Shown here: piece by piece, positions 9,479 through 19,719 of the stretch
Numbering within the stretch: position 1 is the stretch's first letter
Layout of the letters: each line of letters opens with the position of its first letter
Assembly (NCBI RefSeq): GCF_025447595.1
Contig: NZ_JAOEJU010000006.1
Location: forward strand, 186,001-250,000
DNA: 64,000 bases
Reading direction: 5' to 3'
From: Pseudomonas koreensis
GTDB lineage: Bacteria > Pseudomonadota > Gammaproteobacteria > Pseudomonadales > Pseudomonadaceae
Made by a program: the position numbers and the translations under genes
Notes under the pieces: model-generated
What the model was told of the DNA's origin: nothing
What the model saw: the letters and a program-made list of their open reading frames with translations, nothing else
The model's database searches: none

Positions 9479-10362
9479 TTGCAGCGTATTCGGCCACCAG
9501 CCAGGCGCGGGTCAACGCGGCACTGGAAACCCTGTTCAACGCCCCGCTGCCAGAACTGGCGCGCCTCTATGAAGCCATGCGCTACAGCGTGATGAACGGC
9601 GGCAAACGCGTGCGTCCATTGCTGGCCTACGCCGCGTGCGAAGCCCTTGGCGGCAAGGCTGAACAGGCCAACGGCGCGGCGTGTGCAGTTGAGCTGATCC
9701 ACGCGTATTCGCTGGTGCACGACGATTTGCCAGCCATGGACGACGACGATCTGCGTCGCGGCCAGCCGACCACCCACAAGAAATTCGACGAAGCTTGCGC
9801 GATTCTGGCCGGTGACGGCTTGCAGAGCCTGGCATTCAGCGCCCTGCTCGACCCGCGCCTGAGCGACCTGAGCGCGGACATCCGCCTGCAGCAGGTTACA
9901 GCGCTGGCGCACGCGGCGGGCCCGGCCGGCATGGTCGGCGGTCAGGCCATCGACCTCGGTTCGGTTGGCCTCAAGCTCGACCAGAAAGCCCTGGAACAGA
10001 TGCACCGGCACAAGACCGGCGCGCTGATCGAAGTCAGCGTCAAGCTCGGCGCCCTGGCCAGCGGCCGTGCCGAGAAGGATGAACTCAAGTCCCTGCAGAC
10101 TTATGCACAGGCCATCGGTCTGGCATTCCAGGTCCAGGACGACATCCTCGACGTCGAAAGCGATACCGAAACCCTCGGCAAACGCCAGGGCGCCGACATC
10201 GCCCGCGACAAGCCGACCTACCCGGCGCTGCTCGGTCTGGACGCCGCCAAGGCCTATGCGCTGGAACTGCGCGATCAGGCCCTGCACGCGCTGCGACCGT
10301 TTGACGCGGCTGCCGAGCCGTTGCGCGATCTGGCCCGGTATATCGTCGATCGGCGTAACTGA
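9475..10362 (+). CDS. ispA: (2E,6E)-farnesyl diphosphate synthase
   Basis: The protein has 295 residues. It condenses dimethylallyl and geranyl diphosphate with isopentenyl diphosphate to give the C15 farnesyl diphosphate used for ubiquinone and undecaprenyl carriers. The first aspartate-rich motif is [14 protein letters not shown] (about residues 83-96) and the second is [13 protein letters not shown] (about residues 218-230), both with magnesium-binding aspartates. The conserved GGKRVRPLL is near residue 42. The start overlaps xseB by four bases; dxs, the first enzyme of the same pathway, follows after 91 bases. Confidence 0.97.
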   Translation: MIAAYSATSQARVNAALETLFNAPLPELARLYEAMRYSVMNGGKRVRPLLAYAACEALGGKAEQANGAACAVELIHAYSLVHDDLPAMDDDDLRRGQPTTHKKFDEACAILAGDGLQSLAFSALLDPRLSDLSADIRLQQVTALAHAAGPAGMVGGQAIDLGSVGLKLDQKALEQMHRHKTGALIEVSVKLGALASGRAEKDELKSLQTYAQAIGLAFQVQDDILDVESDTETLGKRQGADIARDKPTYPALLGLDAAKAYALELRDQALHALRPFDAAAEPLRDLARYIVDRRN

Positions 10363-10453
10363 AGGCTAATCAGCCAAAAAAGACCAACGCGTGGGCAGGG
10401 GGCGATGCATCAGGTAAACTGCCGCATCTTTTATACCTATAACGATTCGCCTG

Positions 10454-12352
10454 ATGCCCACGACGTTTCATGAGATTCCCCGCAAGCGCCCGACCACGCC
10501 CCTGCTCGACCGCGCGAACACGCCGGACGGCCTGCGCCGGTTAGGCGAAGCCGAGCTGGAAACCCTGGCTGATGAGTTGCGCCTGGAATTGCTCTACACG
10601 GTCGGCCAGACCGGTGGGCATTTCGGTGCCGGCCTGGGCGTCATCGAGCTGACCATCGCGTTGCATTACGTCTTCGACACCCCGGACGATCGTCTGGTGT
10701 GGGACGTTGGTCATCAGGCCTATCCGCACAAGATCCTCACCGGTCGTCGCGAGCGCATGGAAACCCTGCGCCAGAAGGACGGTATCGCGGCCTTTCCGCG
10801 CCGTTCCGAGAGCGAGTACGACACCTTCGGCGTCGGCCACTCCAGCACCTCGATCAGCGCCGCGCTGGGCATGGCCATCGCCGCCCGCCTGCAGAACAGT
10901 GATCGCAAGGCGATTGCGGTGATCGGCGACGGTGCTCTGACCGCCGGTATGGCGTTCGAGGCGCTGAACCACGCACCGGAAGTCGACGCCAACATGCTGG
11001 TGATCCTCAACGACAACGACATGTCGATCTCGCGCAACGTCGGCGGTCTGTCGAACTATCTGGCGAAGATCCTTTCCAGCCGCACTTACGCGAGCATGCG
11101 TGAAGGCAGCAAGAAAGTGCTGTCACGCCTGCCCGGCGCCTGGGAAATCGCCCGTCGCACCGAAGAATACGCCAAAGGCATGCTGGTCCCCGGCACCCTG
11201 TTCGAAGAATTGGGCTGGAACTACATCGGCCCGATCGACGGCCACGACCTGCCGACCCTGATCGCCACCCTGCGCAACATGCGCGATCTGAAAGGCCCGC
11301 AATTCCTGCACATCGTCACCAAGAAGGGCAAAGGCTTCGCACCGGCGGAAGTCGACCCGATCGGTTACCACGCCATCACCAAACTTGAACCGCTGGACGC
11401 CCCGGCCGCTGCGCCGAAAAAGGCCGGCGGGCCAAAGTATTCCGGCGTGTTCGGTGAGTGGCTGTGCGACATGGCTGCTGCCGACCCGCGCCTGGTGGGC
11501 ATTACCCCGGCGATGAAGGAAGGCTCGGACCTGGTGGCGTTCAGCGAACGTTTCCCGCTGCGCTACTTCGACGTGGCAATTGCCGAGCAACACGCCGTGA
11601 CCCTCGCGGCCGGCATGGCCTGCGAAGGCGCGAAACCGGTGGTTGCGATCTACTCGACATTCCTGCAACGCGGTTACGACCAGTTGGTGCATGACGTCGC
11701 AGTGCAGAACCTCGACGTGCTGTTCGCCATCGACCGCGCCGGTCTGGTGGGCGAAGACGGCCCGACCCACGCCGGCAGTTTCGACCTGTCGTTCCTGCGC
11801 TGCATCCCGGGCATGGTCATCATGACCCCGAGCGACGAAAACGAACTGCGCAAGATGCTCACCACCGGCCACCTGTACAACGGCCCGGCGGCAGTGCGTT
11901 ACCCGCGCGGCACCGGCCCGAACGCGACCATCGAGAAAGACCTCGAACCGATCGAGATCGGCAAGGGTGTGGTGCGTCGTCAGGGCAGCAAGGTCGCCCT
12001 GCTGGTCTTCGGCGTGCAAATGGCCGAAGCCCTGAAAGTCGCCGAGACACTGGACGCGACCGTGGTCGACATGCGTTTCGTCAAACCGATGGACGAAGCG
12101 CTGGTGCGCGAAATTGCCAACAGCCACGAGTTGCTGGTGACCATCGAAGAGAACGCGATCATGGGCGGCGCCGGTGGCGCGGTCAGCGAATTCCTCGCCC
12201 GCGAGAACATCCTCAAGTCGGTGCTGCACCTGGGCTTGCCGGACGTTTACGTCGAGCACGCCAAGCCGGCGCAGATGCTGGCCGAGTGCGGGCTGGATGA
12301 AGTGGGGATCGAAGCGGCGGTGCGTGAGCGCCTGGAGTTGCTTAACCGCTAA
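10454..12352 (+). CDS. dxs: 1-deoxy-D-xylulose-5-phosphate synthase
   Basis: The protein has 632 residues, typical of DXS. It joins pyruvate and glyceraldehyde 3-phosphate using thiamine diphosphate, the first step of the MEP isoprenoid pathway. Visible features are [18 protein letters not shown] near residue 75, the thiamine diphosphate motif [17 protein letters not shown]...LNDND (about residues 155-185), the transketolase-type [17 protein letters not shown] near residue 375, and [12 protein letters not shown]. Thiamine diphosphate and riboflavin genes lie nearby, but nothing in the sequence links their control. Confidence 0.97.
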   Translation: MPTTFHEIPRKRPTTPLLDRANTPDGLRRLGEAELETLADELRLELLYTVGQTGGHFGAGLGVIELTIALHYVFDTPDDRLVWDVGHQAYPHKILTGRRERMETLRQKDGIAAFPRRSESEYDTFGVGHSSTSISAALGMAIAARLQNSDRKAIAVIGDGALTAGMAFEALNHAPEVDANMLVILNDNDMSISRNVGGLSNYLAKILSSRTYASMREGSKKVLSRLPGAWEIARRTEEYAKGMLVPGTLFEELGWNYIGPIDGHDLPTLIATLRNMRDLKGPQFLHIVTKKGKGFAPAEVDPIGYHAITKLEPLDAPAAAPKKAGGPKYSGVFGEWLCDMAAADPRLVGITPAMKEGSDLVAFSERFPLRYFDVAIAEQHAVTLAAGMACEGAKPVVAIYSTFLQRGYDQLVHDVAVQNLDVLFAIDRAGLVGEDGPTHAGSFDLSFLRCIPGMVIMTPSDENELRKMLTTGHLYNGPAAVRYPRGTGPNATIEKDLEPIEIGKGVVRRQGSKVALLVFGVQMAEALKVAETLDATVVDMRFVKPMDEALVREIANSHELLVTIEENAIMGGAGGAVSEFLARENILKSVLHLGLPDVYVEHAKPAQMLAECGLDEVGIEAAVRERLELLNR

Positions 12353-12374
12353 ACGCCAGACCTGTGAATAACCC

Positions 12375-12463
12375 TGTGGGAGCGAGCTTGCTCGCGAAGA
12401 CGGACAGTCAGTCGACTCATTCTTGACTGACACACCGCATTCGCGAGCAAGCTCGCTCCCACA
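12375..12463. repeat. REPIN (paired REP sequences)
   Basis: Two inverted copies of the REP core GAGCGAGCTTGCTCGC, each extended to about 24 bases by TGTGG at one end and GAA at the other, lie at 12375-12398 and 12440-12463. Each copy is itself a hairpin, and the pair can fold into a longer one. It sits between dxs and the BtuB-like gene. REPINs are mobilised by RAYT transposases in fluorescent pseudomonads. Confidence 0.9.
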
Positions 12464-12516
12464 GTGGTTTGTGCACCTTTCAAAATTCAATTCGCTTTAT
12501 GTACCAACGGACTCCG

Positions 12517-14400
12517 ATGAACCTCTTGCGCCTCGCCCTGCCCCTCCTGCTGCTGCCCTCCGCCAACGCCCTGGCCGACACCTTCGAACGCGATCAGGCC
12601 CTGAAGCTGCCGGACGTGCTGATCAGCGCCAACCGCCAGGTCGAAGCGCGCAACGACAGCAGCGCCGCCAACACCGTGTTCACACGCGAAGACATCGAGC
12701 GCCTGCAACCTCGTAGCGTCACCGATCTGCTGCAACGGGTGCCGGGCGTGCAAGTGGCGCAAACCGGCGGACGCGGCAGCCTCCCGGGGATCTACATTCG
12801 TGGAACGCAATCGGCGCAAAGCCTGGTGCTGGTCGACGGTCAGCGCATCGGCAACTCCACCTCCGGCGACAGCAACCTGCAACACCTCAACATCGAGCAG
12901 ATCGAGCGCGTGGAAGTGCTGCGTGGTTCACGCTCGGTGATCTACGGTAGCGATGCGATTGGCGGAGTGATTCAGATCTTCACCCGGCGCGGCGGCGAAC
13001 AAGGCTTGCAGCCTCGAATGCATGTCGGATTCGGCAGCAACCAGACCTGGGAGCGCAGCGTCGGCCTGTCCGGAGGCGATGAGAAAACCCGCTTCAACCT
13101 CGGCGCCAGTCTTGATGAAACCGCCGGCCTCGACCGTACCCACGAGTCATACCCCAGCGACAGCGACCACGACGCCTATCGCAATAAATCCATCAGCCTG
13201 AGCCTCAGCCATGCGCTGACCGATGACATCGAAGTCGGCGCCAACCTGCTGGATAACCGCGGCAAAAGCGAGTTCGACAACCCGTTCGGCCGCTTCGACC
13301 CGGTGACCTTCGACTCAGTGCAGCAGCAACCGTACAGCGATTTCACCGTCAGCAGTTTCAGCAGCTACATCGACGCGCGGATCAACGAGCGCTGGAAGTC
13401 GCGGCTGGAACTCGGCCATAGCGAAAACCGCGAGAAGTCCTTCGACAAGCTCAGCGACGAACGCTCGGTATTCAACACCTACCGTGATTCGGTGACCTGG
13501 CAGAACGACCTGACCCTCGATGCGCGCAAAAGTCTGATCCTTGGCGGCGACTGGTACGAAGACCGGATCAACAGCAGCACCGCGTTCGACGAAGACAGCC
13601 GCTGGAACCGCGCAGCCTTCATCCAGCATCGCTTCCAGGCCGACAGTTTCTCCACCGAACTCGGCCTGCGCCGTGACGACAACCAGCAGTTCGGCGGCCA
13701 GAACAGCTGGAGCGGCACGCTGACGTTGCCGGTCAACCCGGACAACGATCTGCTGCTCAGCTACAGCGAGGGCTTCCGCGCGCCGACCTTCAACGATCTG
13801 TATTACCCGGACTTCAGCAACCCCGACCTTAAACCGGAAACCTCGAAAAGCTACGAGCTGCAATGGCGCAGCCAGTTGAGCGACAGCACTCGTCTGGAGG
13901 CCTCGCTGTACCGGACCGATCTGGAAGACGCGATCATCTTCGGCAGCAACTCACGCCCGGAAAACGTCGCTTCGGCGCGAATCAACGGCTTCGAAGCAGC
14001 GTTGAAACAGGAGCTGTTCGGCTGGCAGAGCAACCTCGGCGTGGCGATCATCGATCCCCGCGACCGCGACACCGGCCACACTTTGGCGCGGCGTGCACGG
14101 CGGACATTGAGCTGGGATCTGGATCGACAGTTCGATCGCCTTGGCCTCGGCGCCAGTTGGCAGGCTGTCAGCAGCAGTTACGACGACCTGAAAAATCAGC
14201 AGCCATTGGGTGGCTACGCGTTGCTCGGTTTGCGCAGCAGTTGGGCTCTGAACCACGAGATCAAGCTGGATTTCAAGGTCGATAACCTGCTGGACAAGGG
14301 TTACAGCCGGGCGTTGTACAGCCATGACGGCAGCCAGTATGGCTATCGCGAGGAAGGTCGGGCGTTCATGTTCGGCGTGACCTGGACGCCGCAGCTCTGA
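12517..14400 (+). CDS. btuB: TonB-dependent outer-membrane receptor, BtuB (vitamin B12) type
   Basis: From the ATG at 12517 the protein has 627 residues with a signal peptide (MNLLRLALPLLLLPSANALA). Earlier in-frame ATGs at 12469 and 12499 would spoil it. A TonB-box-like LPDVLISANRQ follows cleavage, then the plug domain (RSVTDLLQRVPGVQVAQTGG, IYIRGTQSAQSLVLVDGQR, GSDAIGGVIQIFTRRGG) and a 22-strand type barrel. The plug closely follows E. coli BtuB. The chain ends in WTPQL rather than the usual terminal phenylalanine. The convergent gene encodes a BtuF-like protein, supporting cobalamin or a corrinoid as ligand, but no B12 riboswitch is visible in the short upstream gap. Confidence 0.85.
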   Translation: MNLLRLALPLLLLPSANALADTFERDQALKLPDVLISANRQVEARNDSSAANTVFTREDIERLQPRSVTDLLQRVPGVQVAQTGGRGSLPGIYIRGTQSAQSLVLVDGQRIGNSTSGDSNLQHLNIEQIERVEVLRGSRSVIYGSDAIGGVIQIFTRRGGEQGLQPRMHVGFGSNQTWERSVGLSGGDEKTRFNLGASLDETAGLDRTHESYPSDSDHDAYRNKSISLSLSHALTDDIEVGANLLDNRGKSEFDNPFGRFDPVTFDSVQQQPYSDFTVSSFSSYIDARINERWKSRLELGHSENREKSFDKLSDERSVFNTYRDSVTWQNDLTLDARKSLILGGDWYEDRINSSTAFDEDSRWNRAAFIQHRFQADSFSTELGLRRDDNQQFGGQNSWSGTLTLPVNPDNDLLLSYSEGFRAPTFNDLYYPDFSNPDLKPETSKSYELQWRSQLSDSTRLEASLYRTDLEDAIIFGSNSRPENVASARINGFEAALKQELFGWQSNLGVAIIDPRDRDTGHTLARRARRTLSWDLDRQFDRLGLGASWQAVSSSYDDLKNQQPLGGYALLGLRSSWALNHEIKLDFKVDNLLDKGYSRALYSHDGSQYGYREEGRAFMFGVTWTPQL

Positions 14401-14431
14401 TCCAGAATTTTCGCTGCCTTGACAGGCCTCA

Positions 14432-14494
14432 TCGCGAGCAAGCTCGCTCCCACAGGTTTAGCGTGATCCCTGTGGGAGCGAGCTTGCTCGCGAA
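14432..14494. repeat. REPIN between convergent genes
   Basis: Inverted copies of the GAGCGAGCTTGCTCGC core lie at about 14432-14454 and 14471-14494, in the opposite order to the element at 12375. It fills the space between the convergent BtuB-like and BtuF-like genes, where it could act as a bidirectional transcription stop. Confidence 0.9.
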
Positions 14495-14508
14495 TAAACG
14501 CCGAGGTC

Positions 14509-15309
14509 TCAGCGATCCGGCGCGATCAGGTGGCAAAGCCTGGCTGTGGCGTCGATCATCTGTCCGCTCGGGCGCTCAAGGCCTTTATCGGTGACCAGCA
14601 GCAACTGCCGATGCTTCACCGCTGTCACCTGTGGCCAAACGCTCCACGCATCCAATTGCGGCTGATCACCGGCCAGAATGACTTCGGGATCACGCTGTAA
14701 AACAGCTTCGATGCTCACTTGCGGTGCCGGCAGCGTCAGGTCGGAAAACACATTACGCGCGCCGCACACCTCAATCGCATCGCTGATGATCTGCCCGCCA
14801 CCGATGGTGTACAGCGGTTTGTCCCAGACTTGATAGAACACCCGCAGCGGCGTTTCGCGTCGGTAGCGCTGGCGCAGCTCATTGAGGTTGCGCCGCAGCT
14901 CGGCCGCCCGCTCAACCCCGCGCTCCGGACGACCAAGCTGTGTCGCGATGGCTTCAATCTGCGCGGTCAGCTGGTCGAGACTGTGGGGCTCGGCAACAAA
15001 AGTCGGGATGTTCAAACGCTTGAGCTGATCACGCTGGGCCGGGCCGACACTGCCGGGCCATAACAGCAACAAGTCAGGTTTGAGGCTGAGCAGCCGTTCC
15101 ATGTCGAGCTGGCCATAACGGCCCACTGAAGGCACGTCCTTGATCGCGGATGGCCGCTCACCGGCATCCAGCACGCCCACCAACAGATTGGCCGAATCCA
15201 GTTCAACGACAATTTCAGACAGGGATGGCGCGAGGCTGACCACTCGCAAAGCGGCCAGGGTTTCGCTGCTGACGGCCAGCAACAAAATCGCCAGCCAGAA
15301 AGGGCGCAT
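14509..15309 (-). CDS. btuF: Cobalamin-type ABC transporter substrate-binding protein (BtuF-like)
   Basis: The protein has 266 residues from the ATG at 15309, starting with a signal peptide ([20 protein letters not shown]). A longer frame reaching 15423 would run through the upstream gene. The fold is a periplasmic binding protein of the BtuF/FepB class: ALRVVSLAPSLSEIVVELDS, the conserved VGRYGQLDMERLLSLKPDLLLLW, and a C-terminal WPQVTAVKHRQLLLV. Its start overlaps the preceding stop by one base (TGATG). No permease or ATPase partner is nearby. Ligand assignment is inferred from the family and the facing receptor gene. Confidence 0.82.
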   Translation of the reverse strand: MRPFWLAILLLAVSSETLAALRVVSLAPSLSEIVVELDSANLLVGVLDAGERPSAIKDVPSVGRYGQLDMERLLSLKPDLLLLWPGSVGPAQRDQLKRLNIPTFVAEPHSLDQLTAQIEAIATQLGRPERGVERAAELRRNLNELRQRYRRETPLRVFYQVWDKPLYTIGGGQIISDAIEVCGARNVFSDLTLPAPQVSIEAVLQRDPEVILAGDQPQLDAWSVWPQVTAVKHRQLLLVTDKGLERPSGQMIDATARLCHLIAPDR

Positions 15310-15728
15310 CAACCGAGTTGACGCGGGATACGGTAAAGGTAGAACAGCACCGCTGTGGACAGCGCCAGCAACATCAGCGGCACGGCCTCCAGGCCGACGA
15401 ACACCGCCAGTGCGCCAATCCACGCCGGTAACCCTGCTGCAAGAAACGCCGTGCGACGACGAGCCGCAAGGGCAATCCAGGCTGCGGGTTCTTCTGGGGT
15501 ATCGAGAGCTTTTTGCGTGGCGATCAGGGCATGTTTGTAGCGACCGAAGAACTTCAGACTGACAAACATCGAGGCCACACCGGCAATGAACAACGGCATC
15601 GCCAGTACCGGCATGATCGATTCACTCTCGCCGAACACAGCATTGAGGACGAACAGCGGCACCAGCGCCAGCGCCAGGTACTTCCACCAGGCGACCGACA
15701 GACGGCGCCGCACTTGCCCGCGGGTCAC
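15309..15728 (-). CDS. Small integral membrane protein of unknown function
   Basis: The protein has 139 residues starting at GTG 15728, which overlaps the ribA stop as GTGA. It shows about four hydrophobic segments ([68 protein letters not shown]) with basic loops between them. I do not recognise the family. It sits between ribA and the BtuF-like gene with overlaps at both ends, so all three are probably one transcript. Confidence 0.75.
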   Translation of the reverse strand: MTRGQVRRRLSVAWWKYLALALVPLFVLNAVFGESESIMPVLAMPLFIAGVASMFVSLKFFGRYKHALIATQKALDTPEEPAAWIALAARRRTAFLAAGLPAWIGALAVFVGLEAVPLMLLALSTAVLFYLYRIPRQLG

Positions 15729-16342
15729 GCCCGGTCTACCTCGCCCTGATGCTCGTTACCCATCATGTGGTCGAGCTTGCTGGCCTTGGTCGCCAGATAG
15801 AGTTTGTTGTGCGGATTGTGGCCGGTGTGCAGCGGCACGCGCTCGGCGACGACGATGCCCATGTCGGTCAAGGCTTTGACCTTGCGCGGGTTGTTGGTCA
15901 TCAGGCGCAGGGATTTGACGCCCAGATGCTCGAGCATCGGCAGGCACATCGCGTAGTCACGCTGGTCGGCGGCAAAACCCAGACGCTCGTTGGCTTCAAC
16001 GGTGTCGGCGCCGCCGTCCTGCAATTCGTAGGCACGGATCTTGTTCAAAAGGCCGATGCCACGGCCTTCCTGACGCAGGTACAGCAACACGCCACGGCCT
16101 TCGCGAGCGATGGCTTTGAGGGCGCCTTCGAGTTGCGAACCGCAGTCGCAACGCTGGCTGAACAAGGCATCGCCGGTCAGGCATTCGGAGTGCAGACGGC
16201 CGAGTACCGGGGCACCGTCGGCAATCTCACCCAGGCTCAGCACAACGTGCTCGCGGCCGGTGGCTTCATCGAGAAAACCGTGCATGGTGAATTGCGCAAA
16301 AGGCGTTGGCAGCTTGGAAGCGGCGACAAAAACGACAGGCAC
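15725..16342 (-). CDS. ribA: GTP cyclohydrolase II
   Basis: The protein has 205 residues. It opens the imidazole ring of GTP, releasing formate and pyrophosphate, the first step of riboflavin synthesis. The zinc ligands are visible in [19 protein letters not shown] (about residues 50-68), followed by the catalytic [20 protein letters not shown] and [13 protein letters not shown]. The second, fused cyclohydrolase-like domain at 19789-20880 lacks these residues, so this gene should supply the activity. It is separated from the main rib cluster by pgpA, thiL, nusB and a solute-binding protein. Confidence 0.96.
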   Translation of the reverse strand: MPVVFVAASKLPTPFAQFTMHGFLDEATGREHVVLSLGEIADGAPVLGRLHSECLTGDALFSQRCDCGSQLEGALKAIAREGRGVLLYLRQEGRGIGLLNKIRAYELQDGGADTVEANERLGFAADQRDYAMCLPMLEHLGVKSLRLMTNNPRKVKALTDMGIVVAERVPLHTGHNPHNKLYLATKASKLDHMMGNEHQGEVDRA

Positions 16343-16475
16343 CGGTGTGCTCCTGATCTGAAAAGTCTGAAGATTCGCTGGGCGGCATTGTAACAGCAGG
16401 TTCCCGCAGGCGCTTAGGCTGAATTATCGGCCATAACGATCAAAAACTTTGATAACAGGCTCGCCCTTATCGCGT

Positions 16476-17201
16476 TCATTCGAAGGGATACGGTTGCTTC
16501 CAGCGTTCGAAGATCGGCTTCAACTCGCCGCTTTTCACCAGTTGCTCCATGCGCTGGTCGTAGATCGACATCAGTGCTCGGGCTTGTGGGGTGTCGGCGA
16601 AACCGAGGTACAGCGGCAATTCCGCCAGATGCGAGTAACGGTATTGCGACGGATCGGCGGCGTTTCTCACCACTGCTTCGATTTCCGTCAGCGCATCGAT
16701 GTAGTAATCCGCCCGCCCCTGCTTGAGCATCGACAGGATCCCGGTGCGGCGCTCGATCTGGTTGAAGCGTTTGACGTTCGGCAGGTAGGTTTCGTAGCGA
16801 TAGCCGCGTACCCAGGCCAGTCGGTACTTGCCCAGCGTCGCCTGGGTCGGCGGTGGATTGCTGGCCAGGCCGAGCGCGTAGATGTGATCGGAATCGAAAT
16901 TCCATTTCGGGTACAACACCTGCTCGGCTTCACCGCGATAGGAACCGACCAGTGCATCGACCTCCTTCAACTGCACCAGTCCTACCGAACGGGTGTAAGG
17001 CACGGTCCGGATATCGAGGGTCACGCCGGCCGGCTCGAACACTTTGCGCAACACGTCCCAGCCCAGACCATGACCATCGGCGGCGGTGTAGTCTTCCCAG
17101 TCCTCACTGGCCAGATGAATGACCGACGGCGGGGCGTCCTGTGCCTGCGCCGTAGCGCCGAGCAAGGTCAAAAAGAATATCGCCAACCAGCGTCGAGCCA
17201 T
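16476..17201 (-). CDS. Periplasmic solute-binding protein, family 3 type
   Basis: The protein has 241 residues with a signal peptide (MARRWLAIFFLTLLGATAQA) and a good AGGGGATCAGGG before the ATG. The body is a type II periplasmic binding fold related to amino-acid binders: ASEDWEDYTAADGHGLGWDVLRKVFEPAG, VGSYRGEAEQVLYP, and KQGRADYYIDALTEIE. No permease or ATPase lies beside it, and many such orphans in Pseudomonas are of unknown role or feed signalling proteins. It follows pgpA by 29 bases on the same strand and may be the last gene of the nrdR-rib-nusB-thiL-pgpA transcript. Confidence 0.85.
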   Translation of the reverse strand: MARRWLAIFFLTLLGATAQAQDAPPSVIHLASEDWEDYTAADGHGLGWDVLRKVFEPAGVTLDIRTVPYTRSVGLVQLKEVDALVGSYRGEAEQVLYPKWNFDSDHIYALGLASNPPPTQATLGKYRLAWVRGYRYETYLPNVKRFNQIERRTGILSMLKQGRADYYIDALTEIEAVVRNAADPSQYRYSHLAELPLYLGFADTPQARALMSIYDQRMEQLVKSGELKPIFERWKQPYPFE

Positions 17202-17230
17202 CCCTGATCCCCTTATCTACGCCTTTGAAC

Positions 17231-17734
17231 TCAGGCGAAAATCCACACCAGCCCTTGCATCGCCAGCCAGGCGAACACGCCGGCCAGCACGTCGTCGAGC
17301 ATGATGCCGACGCCGCCGTGAACATGCCGGTCGATCCACCGGATCGGCCACGGCTTGAGGATGTCGAAAAAGCGGAACACCAGGAACCCGGCAAGCAACC
17401 AGTACCAGCCTTCCGGCACCAGCCACAGGGTGATCCACATCCCGACCATTTCGTCCCAGACGATGCCTTCGTGGTCGTGCACCCGCAGATCGTCGGCGAC
17501 CTTGCCGCACAGCCAGAAGCCGAACAGCATGGTGATCCCGAGCATCAGCCAGTAACCCCAGTCGGGCAGCATCTGCCACAACGGAATGAAGGGTAGCGCA
17601 ACTAACGAACCCCAGGTGCCCGGCGCCTTGGGCAAGGTGCCCGAGCCGAAGCCGAACGCCAGGAAATGCCAGGGATTGCGCCAGACCGACGGCGGAACGA
17701 ATTCGGCCGGAACCTGTTTCGGGTGATCTGTCAC
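17231..17734 (-). CDS. pgpA: Phosphatidylglycerophosphatase A
   Basis: The protein has 167 residues with several membrane segments. It dephosphorylates phosphatidylglycerophosphate to phosphatidylglycerol in the inner membrane. The family signature GSGTLPKAPGTWGSLVALP is near residue 32, followed by HDHEGIVWDEMVGMW and FRFFDILKPWPIRWIDR. Its start overlaps the thiL stop by four bases (ATGA), the common nusB-thiL-pgpA order in gammaproteobacteria. Confidence 0.96.
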   Translation of the reverse strand: MTDHPKQVPAEFVPPSVWRNPWHFLAFGFGSGTLPKAPGTWGSLVALPFIPLWQMLPDWGYWLMLGITMLFGFWLCGKVADDLRVHDHEGIVWDEMVGMWITLWLVPEGWYWLLAGFLVFRFFDILKPWPIRWIDRHVHGGVGIMLDDVLAGVFAWLAMQGLVWIFA

Positions 17735-18696
17735 GGTGACTCCTGAAAATGTTGATAACCGCGGATTTGCGGGGTGATGTCGTGCCCGTCGCGATCCAGC
17801 AGCACCACGCCCTGTCCCTGTGTCACGCGGCCGATCACATGGATCGGCCAGCCATCGGCAAGCAGCGCCGGCAACTCGACGGATGGCAAGGTGAAGGCCA
17901 GCACGTAATCATCCCCACCGCTCAACGCCGCACGTTCGGCGCCGCGCTGACCGAGGAACGCCACCAATGCATCCGACAGCGGTACACGCTCACGCTCGAC
18001 TTCGAGGCGAACCTTCGAAGCCAGTGCGATGTGACCGCAATCGGCGAGCAAGCCATCGGAGATGTCCAGCGCCGAAGTGGCCTTGCCACGCAGGGCCTGA
18101 CCGAGCGCGAGTTGCGGTTGCGGCGACCAGTAATGATCGAGCAGCGGTTGGGCGACCTGAGGCTCGGCATCACGCTGGCCCAGCACCAGCGGCAAGGCCC
18201 CGGCGGCATTGCCCAGTTCGCCGCCGACACACAGCAGATCGCCCGGCTGTGCGCCGCTGCGGGTCAGCGCCTTGCCGGCCGGGACGCGGCCAAACACAGT
18301 GACGGTCAGGCTCAACGGCCCGCGCGTCGTATCGCCGCCGACCAGCGCCACGCCGCAGCCCTGCGCCATGCGGTTCAAACCGCGGGCATAGGCTTGCAGC
18401 CAATCGGCGGTCACCGTCGGCAGAGTCAGGGCAAGGGTAAAGGCAACGGGCGTGGCGCCCATGGCAGCAAGATCGCTGACCGCCACGGCCAGCGAGCGCT
18501 GACCGAGCAGAAACGGATCGCAGGGATCGGCGAAATGCACGCCGGCCACCAGCGTATCGGTGGAAACCGCCAGCTGTTCCCCGGAAGGAACCGCCAGCAA
18601 GGCGCAGTCGTCGCCGATCCCCAGTGCAACGCCCTCGCCGCCCTGCGCACAAGGCGCGGCGGCGCAGAAATTGCGGATCAGCTCAAACTCGCCCAT
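17731..18696 (-). CDS. thiL: Thiamine-monophosphate kinase
   Basis: The protein has 321 residues. It phosphorylates thiamine monophosphate to thiamine diphosphate with ATP. Visible motifs include the N-terminal MGEFELIRNF, GIGDDCALL (nucleotide and magnesium binding, about residues 26-34), DLAAMGATPVAFTLALTLP, GGDTTRGPLSLTVTVFG, and ALDISDGLLADCGHIA. It starts 27 bases after nusB and overlaps pgpA. The product is the cofactor of Dxs, encoded in the same region. Confidence 0.96.
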   Translation of the reverse strand: MGEFELIRNFCAAAPCAQGGEGVALGIGDDCALLAVPSGEQLAVSTDTLVAGVHFADPCDPFLLGQRSLAVAVSDLAAMGATPVAFTLALTLPTVTADWLQAYARGLNRMAQGCGVALVGGDTTRGPLSLTVTVFGRVPAGKALTRSGAQPGDLLCVGGELGNAAGALPLVLGQRDAEPQVAQPLLDHYWSPQPQLALGQALRGKATSALDISDGLLADCGHIALASKVRLEVERERVPLSDALVAFLGQRGAERAALSGGDDYVLAFTLPSVELPALLADGWPIHVIGRVTQGQGVVLLDRDGHDITPQIRGYQHFQESP

Positions 18697-18723
18697 GGCC
18701 GAAAAAAAGTATTCAAGCGCGGA

Positions 18724-19224
18724 TCAGCGCTTGAACGCCTTTACTTCAGCTTCACGCAGGCGCGGAGCCAGCTTGTCGAGCACACCGTTGACGAACTTGT
18801 GGCCGTCGGTCGAACCGAACACTTTGGCCAGCTCGATACCTTCGTTGATCACAACGCGGTATGGCACGTCGACGCGCTTGAGCAGTTCCCAGGTGGACAG
18901 GCGCAGAACCGCCAGTTCAACCGGGTCCAGCTCTTCGATCGCCAGATCCAGGCAAGGCGTCAGTGCGTTGTCGATTTCGGTGCGGTTGGCCGGAACCCCG
19001 TGCAGGATTTCGCGGAAGTAAGCACCGTCGACATCGGTGAAATCGTTATCGACCCGAAATTGCGCTTCGATCTCGTTCAGCGAAGCCCGGGCCATGTGCC
19101 ATTGATACAGGGCCTGAGTCGCGAGCTGACGGGCTTCGCGGCGCTTGGCACTTTTCGATGGCTTGCCGGCATCCGCAGGTTTCGGATCGCGCGGGTTGAA
19201 ACGATCGCTTTCGTCGCTAATCAC
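18724..19224 (-). CDS. nusB: Transcription antitermination factor NusB
   Basis: The protein has 166 residues. NusB binds boxA RNA with NusE (S10) for antitermination on rRNA operons. The N-terminal [18 protein letters not shown] and C-terminal [31 protein letters not shown] match the family; a charged extension of about 20 residues precedes them. The start overlaps the ribH stop (ATGA), the usual ribH-nusB coupling. Confidence 0.97.
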   Translation of the reverse strand: MISDESDRFNPRDPKPADAGKPSKSAKRREARQLATQALYQWHMARASLNEIEAQFRVDNDFTDVDGAYFREILHGVPANRTEIDNALTPCLDLAIEELDPVELAVLRLSTWELLKRVDVPYRVVINEGIELAKVFGSTDGHKFVNGVLDKLAPRLREAEVKAFKR

Positions 19225-19697
19225 TTGGCCTCCAACTGCGCCAGCAGGCTGACCATTTCCAGAGCGGACAGGGCAGCTTCAGCACCTTTGTTGCCGGCCT
19301 TGGTGCCGGAACGTTCGATGGCTTGCTCGATGGAATCAACGGTCAGGACGCCGAAAGCGACCGGTACGCCGAATTCCATGGACACCTGGGCCAGGCCCTT
19401 GGTGCACTCGCCAGCCACGTATTCGAAGTGCGGAGTACCGCCACGAATGACCGCGCCCAGGGCGATGATTGCTGCGAATTCACCTTTCTGGGCGACTTTC
19501 TGCGCAACCAGCGGGATTTCGAAGGCGCCAGGTGCGCGGATGATGGTGATGTCGCTTTCGCTCACGCCGTGGCGAACCAGGGCATCAACTGCACCGCTGA
19601 CCAGGCTTTCAACCACGAAGCTGTTGAAGCGGCCCACTACCAAAGCGTAGCGGCCTTTAGGGGCGATGAAGGTACCTTCGATGGTCTTCAGGGTCAT
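19221..19697 (-). CDS. ribH: 6,7-dimethyl-8-ribityllumazine synthase
   Basis: The protein has 158 residues. It condenses 5-amino-6-ribitylamino-uracil with dihydroxybutanone phosphate to make the riboflavin precursor lumazine, as a 60-mer or smaller shell. Visible landmarks are [55 protein letters not shown] and [20 protein letters not shown]. It lies 91 bases after ribB, with a perfect hairpin in that gap, and overlaps nusB by four bases. Confidence 0.97.
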   Translation of the reverse strand: MTLKTIEGTFIAPKGRYALVVGRFNSFVVESLVSGAVDALVRHGVSESDITIIRAPGAFEIPLVAQKVAQKGEFAAIIALGAVIRGGTPHFEYVAGECTKGLAQVSMEFGVPVAFGVLTVDSIEQAIERSGTKAGNKGAEAALSALEMVSLLAQLEAK

Positions 19698-19719
19698 TCG
19701 TCAGATCTCTTAAAGAGCC

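Noticed and set aside
11123-12490. A 455-codon open frame on the minus strand
   Set aside because: It is antisense to dxs; no ribosome binding site or family match.
17749-19650. A 633-codon open frame on the plus strand
   Set aside because: It lies opposite thiL, nusB and ribH, which have clear motifs and operon overlaps.
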